Positions 35,811 through 44,577 of a DNA stretch of 64,000 nucleotides are shown here, piece by piece. The notes under the pieces are model-generated. The model saw only the letters and a program-made list of their open reading frames with translations, had not been told where the DNA came from and did no database searches. Made by a program: the position numbers and the translations under genes. The DNA comes from Palsa-504 sp963769715 (GTDB lineage: Bacteria > Actinomycetota > Actinomycetes > Streptosporangiales > Streptosporangiaceae), in the NCBI GenBank assembly GCA_963769715.1, contig CAVYNE010000044.1:1-64000 (forward strand), read 5' to 3'. Numbering within the stretch: position 1 is the stretch's first letter; each line of letters starts with the position of its first letter.

Positions 35811-36839
35811 TCACAAACATTCATTGCAGATCGTGGAATTAGGTTGGGAGTATGCGGTTGGAGGAAGCAGGAGATAGCAACGGTCACATTTGCGTTCTCC
35901 GGCTACTCCTTTGGGTGTTTCGCATGCACATTGGCCGCATCGAGAACAGGGAGGTTGCTCGCAGGTCTCACAGGACCGCACGAATGCGGTGAATTCTTGA
36001 GCGCAGTTGCCGCAGTATCCGTCGGTTCCCTCAGGACCGTGTTTGTCCCCGACGGTAAGCCCGCCCCAGGGTGGTGAGTCGGTCACCAGGACGGCAATGG
36101 TACGGCCGTTCTCTGTGGTGGCGTCGGCGAACATTTCCTGGCTTCGGTTGCCGGTGCTGTAGCGGACCTGCTCGCGTCCGCGGATCGGGCTGCCGAATGC
36201 CGCCCGCCTGAGGAGGCCGTCCTGTACCGTGCCTCGCCGCACGTAGTAAACGTCCCTGTTGTGCGCTGTGAAGGTGGCGGTGCCGTCTGGCGAGAGGAGC
36301 ATTATGTACCCGGGTGCTGGGAGTTTGCGGGCTGCGGCGACGGCGCATGCCTCTGCGGAGGCCGGCGCTGCAGCGATCAGCGAAAGCACAGCCCGGGCAG
36401 TGATCGATGTTCCCAGAACTGATTCCAAGAGCGCGTCCGGCAGGAGCACCCTCGACGCGAATTCGTCGCACATGCGTTCTTCAAGTGCTTCACCGGCGTT
36501 GATGGACGTGAACAGGGCCTCCAGGACGTCCGGTACCCAGTCCCGCAGAAGATGAGCGTATTCGTGCAGGACGCTGAAGCGTCGGCGGCCGACGGAGGTG
36601 TCCTTGGAGACGAGAAGGCGCGGAGGCTTACAGCTCTTGTCGCAGGCGGCAGCGATTGAGCATGTGGCCGGGAGGCTCGCAGGCTCTACCCAGGTGATGC
36701 GCACAGCCGGGCTGGCTTCGAGCGCAGCAATGGGGTCGCTGGACAGGCCTTCCAGGCTGAGCGGCCCGGCATCTTGCACGTGCGCCATGAGCAGTTGCGC
36801 GAGAACCTGAGGGTCGGCCGTAACGGCCTGGCTGCTCAC
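35811..36839 (-). CDS. ImmA/IrrE-type metallopeptidase with C-terminal zinc ribbons
   Basis: The 342-residue protein carries HEYAH at residues 92-96, the HExxH zinc site of ImmA/IrrE peptidases, followed by EERMCDEFASRVLLP with the third ligand region. The C-terminal 75 residues hold Cys pairs (CGNCAQEF, CETCEQPPCSRCGQC, CDRCY, ICNEC), a zinc ribbon set. ImmA-type peptidases cleave repressors such as the HTH partner. ATG 36839 overlaps the stop of the upstream HTH gene, which is the expected substrate gene. Confidence 0.87.
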   Translation of the reverse strand: MSSQAVTADPQVLAQLLMAHVQDAGPLSLEGLSSDPIAALEASPAVRITWVEPASLPATCSIAAACDKSCKPPRLLVSKDTSVGRRRFSVLHEYAHLLRDWVPDVLEALFTSINAGEALEERMCDEFASRVLLPDALLESVLGTSITARAVLSLIAAAPASAEACAVAAARKLPAPGYIMLLSPDGTATFTAHNRDVYYVRRGTVQDGLLRRAAFGSPIRGREQVRYSTGNRSQEMFADATTENGRTIAVLVTDSPPWGGLTVGDKHGPEGTDGYCGNCAQEFTAFVRSCETCEQPPCSRCGQCACETPKGVAGERKCDRCYLLLPPTAYSQPNSTICNECL

Positions 36840-38065
36840 GTGTAGTCGCTGAGGATCATGGCTACTCGTTCTCGCCAGTGCTCGCGTAGCCGCTGTCGCT
36901 CATCGGCTTGTTCACGTTCCCGGCGGATGCTGCGCGCTGCGATCGGATACTCAAGGAGGTACGCGACTAGCGCGATTGGGTCTTCGGATTCGGCATCACG
37001 CCGTTTGTCCTGAGTCCAGCGCTGCCTGGCCGTACGCCAAGCTGGACGGCTGACTTCTGTAAGCGCAGTCATAGCCTTGAGCTGCTGGTCGGCGGAGTTT
37101 GTCGCGACTTTCCCGCTTGTCGCTTCCTCAATGGCAGCGATTTCCTCAGAATTTGCGATTGCGCCGGGCCGCGCCAGGTCCACCAGCCGTCCCATGCTGA
37201 TCCCCGTTTGTGTGGCCAGTTGGCTCAGTGACAGTCCTGAACACCGGAGCAGGTCCGACAAGGGCTGCGCCGAATGCTGCTCCCTATTCGGCTGCTCTCT
37301 GGCTGCCCTCACTACTCCGTCGGAGTCGATCAGTCCAGCTCCGGCTGCAGCAAACCAGTCAGATTGCTCCCAGAGAGCGTCATGCATCGCCAGGCGGTCC
37401 ACATCGTTTTCTGACAAAGGCATGCCCACCGGCAGGCCCCCCGGGGCGGCCGAACCTGCTAGATGTGCCCGCGTCAGCTGCTGGAGCGCCGCTTGAGCGC
37501 TTATCGAGGCATTCCCGATCAGCGGTAGTGTTCCCAGTGGCCTGTCGAAAACGAAGAGCGGGACGGCTGCGCGGTCACGTACCCATACGGCCAGGTCCGT
37601 CGCGAGCGGAGACTGAGCAGCCTGTATTACGAGGGTCAGTTCGTCGGCGAGGCTGACATCAGTTGTCACGGGAGCAGACAGGACCTGCCATTCCGCGACC
37701 TCGATGACTGCCACCAGCAAGTGGCGCCCACGCCATGTGAGCCGCCAGACCTGACCGGGCTCAACATCGCCAACTGATCCGGGCGCTGTCATCAGCGCGC
37801 GAACCTGGTCGGGTAGTACGGCTTCCCGGCTGGCGAGCTTGAACTCATCGCGCCACTGCCCTGCACGAAGCGCCTGTTCGAAGTCGTCATCCGCTTCGGC
37901 TGCCACGGTTGTGCTGGCAGTGTGCTGCCGGTGACTGCACCAGGTGCAGTCACCGAGATGCTTGGCCTGTGCCGGCGTGTTGGTGGTGTATAGCTCTGCG
38001 TCGGTGAGGTGGCTGCTTGCCGCCGCGGGCGGCGCTATCAGCATGGGCTCCCAGGGTTCACCCAT
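36836..38065 (-). CDS. Zinc-finger/HTH regulator paired with ImmA
   Basis: The 409-residue protein begins with a putative anti-sigma zinc finger (SSHLTDAELYTTNTP then KHLGDCTWCSHRQH, ligands near residues 36-43). A HTH near residues 290-325 follows (LSLSQLATQTGISMGRLVDL). The C-terminus is basic and helical. I chose ATG 38065 because a short leader frame overlaps it, while the upstream in-frame extension crosses a 24-base palindrome. The downstream ImmA peptidase likely cleaves it. A sigma-like gene lies just upstream, so an anti-sigma or repressor role is inferred. Confidence 0.78.
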   Translation of the reverse strand: MGEPWEPMLIAPPAAASSHLTDAELYTTNTPAQAKHLGDCTWCSHRQHTASTTVAAEADDDFEQALRAGQWRDEFKLASREAVLPDQVRALMTAPGSVGDVEPGQVWRLTWRGRHLLVAVIEVAEWQVLSAPVTTDVSLADELTLVIQAAQSPLATDLAVWVRDRAAVPLFVFDRPLGTLPLIGNASISAQAALQQLTRAHLAGSAAPGGLPVGMPLSENDVDRLAMHDALWEQSDWFAAAGAGLIDSDGVVRAAREQPNREQHSAQPLSDLLRCSGLSLSQLATQTGISMGRLVDLARPGAIANSEEIAAIEEATSGKVATNSADQQLKAMTALTEVSRPAWRTARQRWTQDKRRDAESEDPIALVAYLLEYPIAARSIRREREQADERQRLREHWRERVAMILSDYT

Positions 38066-38099
38066 GGTGCACCGTGCCTGGCCATCGGTTGGTTCGCAT
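38058..38099 (-). CDS. Possible 13-codon leader peptide
   Basis: AGGAG lies five bases before ATG 38099. The frame (MRTNRWPGTVHHG) ends at TGA 38058, inside ATGGGTGA that also contains the start of the zinc-finger/HTH gene. Its role would be to couple translation of that gene. Confidence 0.35.
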   Translation of the reverse strand: MRTNRWPGTVHHG

Positions 38100-38160
38100 C
38101 GTGTCTCCTCGCTTCGCTGCTCGCGGCGCAGTCTGTCATCCTCTCGTGTCGAAGTGGTTG

Positions 38161-38184
38161 CCGCCCCGGAAGCTTCCGGGGCGG
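38161..38184. terminator. 24-base perfect palindrome between sigma-like and HTH genes
   Basis: CCGCCCCGGAAG is followed at once by its reverse complement, a 12-bp stem without loop spacer. It could attenuate transcription within the operon or be a dimeric operator. Confidence 0.5.
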
Positions 38185-38275
38185 CAACGCGTCCAGTGTC
38201 CTCGTGGGTAATCAACGGCACACATGTGTGTTCTGTCCAGCTGATCAGGTAAGTATCCCCGTAGCGATGCTGCGC

Positions 38276-39262
38276 TTACCGGGGTTCAGGATCGATCCCT
38301 AGCTCGGCAGCTGCCAGATCTCGGCAGGCCAGGGCTGTTGCTTCGGCATCGGGGTCGTCGGCCAGCATGGTCCGGAGGCGGTCGGTAACCCGCTGCTTGA
38401 GCAGTCCCGCAGTGGAGACGGCGAGGCCCGTGCGATCAGCGATCGTGCGGACTGGCGACGCCAGCCATGCGAGAACGAGACGTTCACGGTCAGTCAGCTG
38501 ATCCAAGACGGTCCGGGCGGTGGCCTGCCGCAGCAGTTCCTCTCCCGGCGCAACAGGCTCGCTGCCCAGACCAGGCCGGGCACCGCTAAAGTCCCCGTCG
38601 AGGTCATCCACCGGTGTACTGGCGGGGACTCCGCGTGGGTCCACGCCAAAGCGCACCCCAATCGCTGCAGCTAGGTCAGCCCACCGCAATGACGCCCCGG
38701 CTGCGCCGAGGACAGCTTCGGCTACCTTGAGGAGACTGTCGCGATCTGCTATAGGGCTGTCTCGGGGAACTGCAGGCCGCCAGCGGACAACAGTCACTTC
38801 TTTCACGTCGAATGCTGCAGCGATCAGATCGCCTTCCCGGCCTCCGAACGGTTCGGTAGTCGCGGCGCCGGCCAGCATGACATTCCCTGCGCCGGGGATC
38901 CCCTTCGGCACGACGGTGAACCGGTCGTCCGCTAGAAGAACTTCTTTGAGCCTGCGGATCAGCCGACCCTGCGCGGTCCGGCGAGCCTGCTCGCGCAGAA
39001 AATTCACCAGCGCTTGCGTGAGGATACGCGCGAGTTGCTCATCGTCGTCAGCCTGCATGGCTATTTCCACCAGCCGACGCTCGATATTGGCCGAGCGCAG
39101 GAACTCATGGCCAGTCTCTATGGCTGCCTCAGCTGTCCAGGCATACTGCCCCTCTGGAGGGGGGAAGTTATGCGCTCGGCCCGCCACGCGGGCACAGCGG
39201 TACAACAGGACGGCGAAGTCATCTCCGAGCTGGCCCTGGCGCAGTTCCTCCCGGGCGCTCAC
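38276..39262 (-). CDS. Sigma-70-like factor
   Basis: The 328-residue protein ends in a sigma region 4-like helix-turn-helix (LDQLTDRERLVLAWLASPVR, TIADRTGLAVSTAGLLKQRV). Helical segments at residues 50-110 (EFLRSANIERRLVEIAMQAD, LVNFLREQARRTAQGRLIRR) could correspond to region 2. It is longer than ordinary ECF factors. GTG 39262 overlaps the stop of the PemK-like gene. I infer that it directs transcription of this locus, including the divergent ubiquitin-like operon. Confidence 0.7.
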   Translation of the reverse strand: MSAREELRQGQLGDDFAVLLYRCARVAGRAHNFPPPEGQYAWTAEAAIETGHEFLRSANIERRLVEIAMQADDDEQLARILTQALVNFLREQARRTAQGRLIRRLKEVLLADDRFTVVPKGIPGAGNVMLAGAATTEPFGGREGDLIAAAFDVKEVTVVRWRPAVPRDSPIADRDSLLKVAEAVLGAAGASLRWADLAAAIGVRFGVDPRGVPASTPVDDLDGDFSGARPGLGSEPVAPGEELLRQATARTVLDQLTDRERLVLAWLASPVRTIADRTGLAVSTAGLLKQRVTDRLRTMLADDPDAEATALACRDLAAAELGIDPEPR

Positions 39263-39618
39263 CCGCCGGCTCCTTTCATCTGGTTAAGCACTTTCGCCCA
39301 TGTTGCCTCATCGAGTTCTCCGCGGCGCTTGACGTCCGGCTCGTCGAACGCGGCGTACGGTACCGCTCTCGGGAACGCCATGCGCCACCAGCCGACGTCA
39401 TCCAGCCCAAGTTCAGCCTGTGCCTGGTGGACTATGGCATTGCTGCCCCGGGCGTGGGGTTTGGTGGTGCGAGTCACGATTGTGGCCATGCGGGTCACAA
39501 GATCCACCGATATGACCAGGACCGGATGCCCCACGTCGTCGGTGACGTCATAGTAGGCCGGCGGCATCTCGTACACCTGACGCACAGCGGGGCGGCGCGG
39601 CATACGCAGCAAGTCCAC
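39259..39618 (-). CDS. PemK/MazF-like small protein
   Basis: This 119-residue protein has a central strand pattern (VYEMPPAYYDVTDDVGHPVL then VISVDLVTRMATIVTRTTKP) that resembles the SH3-like barrel of PemK/MazF toxins, but catalytic residues are not certain. GTG 39618 follows GAGGGAG, a better start than the far upstream frame. It is first in the operon with the sigma-like, HTH and ImmA genes and is divergent from the ubiquitin-like gene. It could also be an uncharacterised partner of the sigma factor. Confidence 0.55.
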   Translation of the reverse strand: MDLLRMPRRPAVRQVYEMPPAYYDVTDDVGHPVLVISVDLVTRMATIVTRTTKPHARGSNAIVHQAQAELGLDDVGWWRMAFPRAVPYAAFDEPDVKRRGELDEATWAKVLNQMKGAGG

Positions 39619-39908
39619 TCCCGCTCCCTCCCTGACAGCATCGTCTCCCCCGCATGGACTGCCTGCTGCCCGGCGGGCAGCCCACCAGCCTACAGGCCGA
39701 TCGGCCAGCTTGCCGCGGGGCGGCCAAATTGGGAGGACTTGCGAGAAGAGTGGCGGAAGAAACCTTTGATGTCGCTTGGACAAACGGTGCCGATGCGTCA
39801 TCTGCTTACGGTGACGAGGCAACCGGGCCAAGGAGCACGGAAGATCAGCAACCCGGTGTCATTACCTCAAATCAAACGTCTAATTCATATTTGAAAGGAG
39901 ATTCAATT

Positions 39909-40187
39909 ATGACTGATAACGTAACTGCGACCGCCGAGGAGACTGACAGGCACGAGCATTTCGCCGTTATCGTCAACGGTCAGCAGCGCACGGTCGAGTC
40001 CCAGATTGTGTCCTACGAGGAAGTAGTCAAGCTCGCCTACCCGACACCGCCATCCCCGGACACTCGATACACCGTGACCTACCGCAATGCCAAGGAGCCG
40101 AAGGAAGGCAGCCTCGCTCGGGGCCAGTCGGTCGAAATCAAGAAGGAGGGCACCATCTTCAATGTCAAGGCAACTGGTAGATCATAG
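39909..40187 (+). CDS. Ubiquitin-like protein (multi-ubiquitin family, single domain)
   Basis: The 92-residue protein matches the bacterial multi-ubiquitin domain in pattern: HFAVIVNGQQRTVESQIVSY, EEVVKLAYPTPPSPDTRYTV, GSLARGQSVEIKKEGTIFNV and KATGRS at the end. There is one beta-grasp unit and no terminal Gly-Gly. GAAAGGAG lies nine bases before ATG 39909. The E1-like gene starts inside its last 26 bases. It is the protein that would be adenylated and conjugated to targets. Neighbouring E1-like and DUF6527 genes support the call. Confidence 0.85.
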   Translation: MTDNVTATAEETDRHEHFAVIVNGQQRTVESQIVSYEEVVKLAYPTPPSPDTRYTVTYRNAKEPKEGSLARGQSVEIKKEGTIFNVKATGRS

Positions 40188-40304
40188 CCCCGATCTCAAG
40201 CGTCTCCAGGATGAGGGCTATGACATCGAGATCAGCAATTCGAACTACCTGCTCGTCAAGGTGCCGTACGTGACTGCCTGCAAGCAGGTTGCCCGAGGAA
40301 CCCT

Positions 40305-40322
40305 CACTGGCGTTCGGTTAGG
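40305..40322 (+). repeat. Left terminal inverted repeat of the IS
   Basis: CACTGGCGTTCGGTTAGG matches the right end exactly over 18 bases; similarity becomes patchy further in. Confidence 0.93.
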
Positions 40323-40545
40323 GCTGGAGCCGCGTGACCTGCTGATCCGGCGCGGGCCTGCCCGGGCGGCTTTGCCGATCACTGTTACGTAGGGTGATCG
40401 GTGGGATTTGCGGGCTGATGTCACGGTGCGTTGCCGGCCGGGCGTCTGAACGCGGCGGACCCGGGGTGGCTGCGGGCGGCGAGGGCTGCTGTGCGGGGTT
40501 CGCGGTGACACGCCGCGCCGGTTACGGGACGAATGCGGGCATATG

Positions 40546-40602
40546 CGGAAGCATCGGCGGTTCCTGTACCTGCCTCTTGCGAGGGGTCCGCCGATGCTTC
40601 CG
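40546..40602. promoter_or_regulatory. Hairpin upstream of the transposase
   Basis: CGGAAGCATCGGCGG (40546-40560) pairs perfectly with CCGCCGATGCTTCCG (40588-40602), a 15-bp stem with a 27-base loop. It lies inside the IS before the transposase start and may limit read-through expression. Confidence 0.5.
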
Positions 40603-40713
40603 GCTGCGACAGTACCCGGTGCCGCAGGCGGCGTCACGCCGCCTGATGCCGCCGCGCGGGATGGCCGGGAGCAGCGTGCGCCGCGGGACGCGGCGACGGG
40701 GCGGGCCGAGGTG

Positions 40714-42479
40714 ATGGCGATGCCGGCGATCTGGAAGGACGCCGACGGCCGGCTGACCGGGCTGCCGGGTGCGGGCGGAGGGATCGTGGCGTGCGGGGCG
40801 CTGCCGGGCGCGGCGGCCCCCGGGCCGGCGTGGACGGCGGATCAGCTGGCGGCGGCCGGGATCGCCGGGGAGCCGCGACCGGTGCGGGAGGGGACGGGGC
40901 TGGGGCTCGCCTCGGCGGTGCTCACGCCAGCGTTGCTGGACGCGGCGCTGGCCGGGCTGCCGGGGCGGCGGTCGCGGAAGATCACGCCGCGGCTGGCGGT
41001 GCAGATCGAGCTGGCGCGGGCGCTGATGCCCGGCACGGCTGCGGGAACGCTGCGGACGCTGGCGCAGCGGCCCCGGGAAGCCGACCCGGTATATGACCTG
41101 CCGGCGTCGTCATCGCTGTCGGACGCGGACAGTTTCCTGGGGGTCCGGCCGCTGGTGAATCTGCTGGCCGGGCTGTGCGGGCAGGTCCGGGCCGTCCCGC
41201 TGCCCGGCGTCGCGGCGGTGTGCCTGCCGGCGGCCGGGACGCCGGGCGGGCAGCGGACGGCGGTCCGGCTGCGGCCGCTGGAGGGCGGGCCGTGGTCCGG
41301 CGGCCGCTGGCACGGACTGCGGGTGCTGGCCAAGGACGGCACCGTCCGCAACGTCGCCGACCCCAAGGGCAGCGACCGCAAGGGCACGGGCGGGCAGTCC
41401 CGCAACGCCGCGCACTTCGGCCGCCCGGCCAGCACCGGCGCGCCCGCTGACCCGCAGATCCGGATGGTAGAAGTCACTGACGTGTGGTGGCGCGGCGCGG
41501 TGGCCTGGGCGGCCTGCCCGTGCGGCACCGGGGAGACCACCCTGGCCGCCTGCCTCGAGCCGGCTTACGGGCCCGGTGACCTGGACCTGGCCGACCGCGG
41601 GTTCCCCAGCCGCGAGGCCATCGCCGCCAAGATCGAGGCTGGCAGGCACTTCGCCTGGCGGGTCTCCGCGGCGTGGAACCTGCGCCGCTCGGGACGGCCG
41701 CTGCCGGACGGCACCTGGAAAGCGGCGATCACCTGGCGCGGCTGCACCTATAAGGTCCGTGTCATCGAATACCATATCGACCAGGTTTCGATGTCCCGCC
41801 GGGTCACCCGCTGCTGACCGCCCCGCCCGCAGGACCGTCCGTCCGCATCCTGGACGCCGCCGGCGGCGACGATGACGGGAACGGCGGGCTGTGCCTGCCG
41901 CCGGATGGCACGATCCGCGTGGAAGTATCCGAGACCGTCACCATCATCACCAGCCTGATGGACACCATCGCCTACCCGGCCCGCGACATCGCCGGGCTGT
42001 ACGGCATGCGGTGGGCCAGCGAGCTGGTCTACCTGGAAGAAAAGCAGACCCTCGCCGGCGGGCAGCCCGTCACCGCGGCCACCCCGGCCGGGGCCTACCG
42101 GATGGCCGCCGCCACCGTCGCCGCCCACCAGGCGCTGCGGATCGCCGGCGCCTGCATCGCCGCGGCGATCGGCGCCGAGCCCGCCCGGATCAGCGCCACC
42201 GCGCTGCGCTGCGCGGTCACCGCCAGCATCGGCGCCGGGCAAGGCGCCACCGCGAGCGCCCTGTCCGCGGCCATCGAGATCACCCGCCGCGACATCACCG
42301 CGCACCCGCTGCGGCTCGTCACCGCCTGGCGGCCCGGCCGCCACTACCCCCGCTTCACCATCAAGAAAGTCAGGGCCCGCAAGAGCAACGACGTCGTGCC
42401 CGCCGCCACCCGGCTGCACCTGCTGCCCCTGCCCGCGACGCCAGGATCGCAGCAGCCGAACGCCCCGCCGGCCGCCTGA
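40714..42479 (+). pseudogene. IS4-family transposase, one frameshift
   Basis: The first frame (MAMPAIWKDADGRLTGLPGA) carries the DGTVRNV and LDLADRGFPSREA blocks with the first two catalytic acids. It stops at 41817. Near 41788 the frame must move back one base to continue GFDVPPGHPLLTAPP and then IAGLYGMRWASELVYLEEKQ, where Y-x2-R-x3-E-x6-K supplies the last catalytic Glu. The missing base suggests loss of one C. The start could be GTG 40711 or the following ATGs. As written the enzyme is inactive unless frameshifting occurs. Confidence 0.83.
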
Positions 42480-42723
42480 CCCGCGCACGCTCTCCCAGTC
42501 CGGCACCCGCCGCGCCGGGACACCGGCATGCCTGGCACCGCCGTAGCCCGGCCCGGCCAGCGCCTTCCCGGACACCGCTCGCCGTCATCCCGGGCATCAC
42601 ACACCGATCTCACGCAACGTTACAGATCAGTCGACGCACAAGCCCGCCCCGCGCCGCGAGGGTAACCACGCAACGTCACCGAACCCCCGCGCACGCCAGG
42701 ATGAACCCCCGCCAGACCCACTT

Positions 42724-42741
42724 CCTAACCGAACGCCAGTG
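42724..42741 (-). repeat. Right terminal inverted repeat of the IS
   Basis: CCTAACCGAACGCCAGTG is the reverse complement of the left end and abuts the second target copy GAGGAACCCT. Confidence 0.93.
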
Positions 42742-43788
42742 GAGGAACCCTGGTGTCGGAGCTGACTCTCATGGGTGACAGGACGACCACACCCGGAACC
42801 CACGTTGTCTCCTTCATCGGCGAAGCCGCAGGCGATATCCCCTGCGACAACCACGGCAACGAACTTACCGACCTGATAAACCAGCGCGGGCCGGTACAGC
42901 TCGGCGGGAACCTAGTCGCGAGCTGCACGTTCTCCCACAAACCCGATCCGACGTATCCGGACTACTACGAGAAGATGACCACCTATGCTGACATGTTGCT
43001 CGCCTACGCCCAAGCGATCGATCCAGATGTCAAGGCCAGAACCTTCCCTCCCATACCAACCGAAGGCGAGGAGTCGGTGTTCCAGTACCTCGACTCCGCC
43101 ACCAGCCGGGCACGCATAGGCGCGGTCACCGACAAGATTCGGCTCGGCAAAGTGGTGATTATCGGTGTCGGCGGAACCGGCGCATATATCCTTGACGCAG
43201 TGGCGAAGACTCCAGTCAATCAAATCCACCTATACGACGCCGATGCGATGTTGACGCACAACGCCTTCCGGACGCCAGGAGCCGCGACACTTGATGAACT
43301 GCGCGCGGCACCGAGAAAGGTCGACTACTATCAGGCGAAGTACAGTGCCATGCACCGTCATATCATCCGGCACGCTGTTCATATCACCGCGTCGAATATC
43401 TATGAGCTGCGAGACGCCGACTTTGTCTTCATCTCCGTCGACGATGGCGGATCCAAGAAGTTCATCATCGAGAAACTCCAGGACTTCGGGATTCCGTTCG
43501 TCGACGTCGGCATGGGACTGTACCAAGTGGGCGACTCACTCGGCGGACTGGTTCGCACCACGGCAAGCGCGCCAGGTCATGCTGACCACATCTGGGATAA
43601 CGACCGGATTTCGTTCGCCGACGAAGACGACGAGTACGATCAGAACATTCAGATCGCCGAACTGAACATGTTGAACGCGGCTCTGGCTGTCATCAAATGG
43701 AAGAAACTCTTCGCCTTCTATACTGACTTGGAGCACGAGTACTCAAGCACCTACACTATCGATGGCAACCATCTGCTCAACGAAGACC

Positions 43789-44238
43789 ATGCGAATGAAG
43801 CTCGCAGCCGTTGAGCCAGAATTTGTAGAGTTCACTCCGTCGGATCTAACCGAGGGTAAGCTGTACGTCTCGATGCTCTATGCGACCACAGTGCACCTAT
43901 GTGCCTGCGGTTGCGGTAACAGGGTAGTGCTACCGCTCAGCCCCGCCGAATGGCAGCTGCACTTCGATGGCGTGTCCGTATCTCTTACCCCGTCCATCGG
44001 CAACTGGGAATATCCCTGCCGATCCCACTACTGGATCAAGGCCAACAAGATTCGTTGGGCTGCCCCTTGGACGGATGACCAGATAGCAGCCGGACGCCGA
44101 CGTGACGCCGAAGCCCTTAATGCATACATCGCTGATCGGCAGACTACGCGCAAGGCCACAGAGGAACCAGCACTACCTGCTATTCCAGGGCGCAGCCGGA
44201 TCTGGGGTAGGCTCCGCGGCTTGCGGAGACGGAACTAA
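43789..44238 (+). CDS. DUF6527 protein, ubiquitin-like operon partner
   Basis: The 149-residue protein has VEPEFVEFTPSDLTEGKLYV, the cysteine cluster CACGCG at residues 38-43 and PCRSHYWI with Cys77 and His80. These look like zinc or catalytic sites. DUF6527 repeatedly accompanies bacterial ubiquitin-like/E1 operons. A peptidase that processes or removes the ubiquitin-like protein is a plausible role but not shown by the sequence. ATG 43789 or 43795 begins inside the E1 coding sequence, so it belongs to the same transcript, which the insertion may disrupt. Confidence 0.82.
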   Translation: MRMKLAAVEPEFVEFTPSDLTEGKLYVSMLYATTVHLCACGCGNRVVLPLSPAEWQLHFDGVSVSLTPSIGNWEYPCRSHYWIKANKIRWAAPWTDDQIAAGRRRDAEALNAYIADRQTTRKATEEPALPAIPGRSRIWGRLRGLRRRN

Positions 44239-44577
44239 CTTCGGCGCCATCAGCATTAATGTTACCTGCTCGCACGATCGACAGCTCCAAGGTCCCTGTA
44301 ACTATCATGGGCGGGCCCCGCCGCTATATACCTCCGGACAGCGACAGCGGGGCCCGCTCGTTGCCCCCCATTCAACTGCGCAACGCTAGCGATTTTCCCC
44401 TGCACGGCATCACGCACGCGATCACGGCCCTGCGGGCCATCCGATCGAGAACAGGTTCAAGGTCACCATCGCGAGGCTGTCGACGCAACGCAGGATGCGG
44501 ATAAAGAGTCGGCAGTGTGTACAGCACTGCGAGGACGCCGATCAACACGATCCGGAGCGCCCATCTGTTCGCGACAG
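44239..44577. other. Intergenic region between converging genes
   Basis: No gene is supported here. The only clear structure is the strong hairpin at 44311-44357. Small frames on either strand look like chance. Confidence 0.5.
44311..44357. terminator. Strong hairpin after the ubiquitin-like operon
   Basis: GCGGGCCCCGC (44311) pairs perfectly with GCGGGGCCCGC (44347), an 11-bp GC stem with a 25-base loop. It follows the DUF6527 stop and faces the converging minus-strand gene, so it may terminate both. Confidence 0.65.

Larger units (their letters stand above)
40305..42741. mobile_element. IS4-type insertion element inside the E1 gene
   Basis: The 2,437-bp element is bounded by CACTGGCGTTCGGTTAGG (40305-40322) and its exact complement (42724-42741). 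GAGGAACCCT at 40295-40304 is repeated at 42742-42751, a 10-bp target duplication. Its transposase has the IS4 Y-x2-R-x3-E-x6-K motif. The perfect duplication and near-identical ends suggest a recent insertion. Confidence 0.93.
40162..43814 (+). pseudogene. DUF6791-ThiF E1-like enzyme gene, split by an insertion element
   Basis: The gene starts at ATG 40162 (SRQLVDHSPDLKRLQDEGYD, EISNSNYLLVKVPYVTACKQ) and is broken after codon 47. It resumes at 42752 (VSELTLMGDRTTTPGTHVVS). Joined, it makes 401 residues: an N-terminal DUF6791-like region and a ThiF domain with GVGGTG at residues 186-191, LYDADA with Asp210/212, then NAFR. The ThiF fold adenylates the C-terminus of ubiquitin-like proteins. Deleting the insertion with one target copy restores the frame exactly. 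As it stands the first 47 codons run into the element, so the enzyme is absent or N-terminally truncated. Confidence 0.88.

Noticed and set aside
39654..39908. N-terminal extension of the ubiquitin-like protein in the same frame
   Set aside because: GAAAGGAG before ATG 39909 and the family length support the short form; the extension is low in family likeness, though it stays open.
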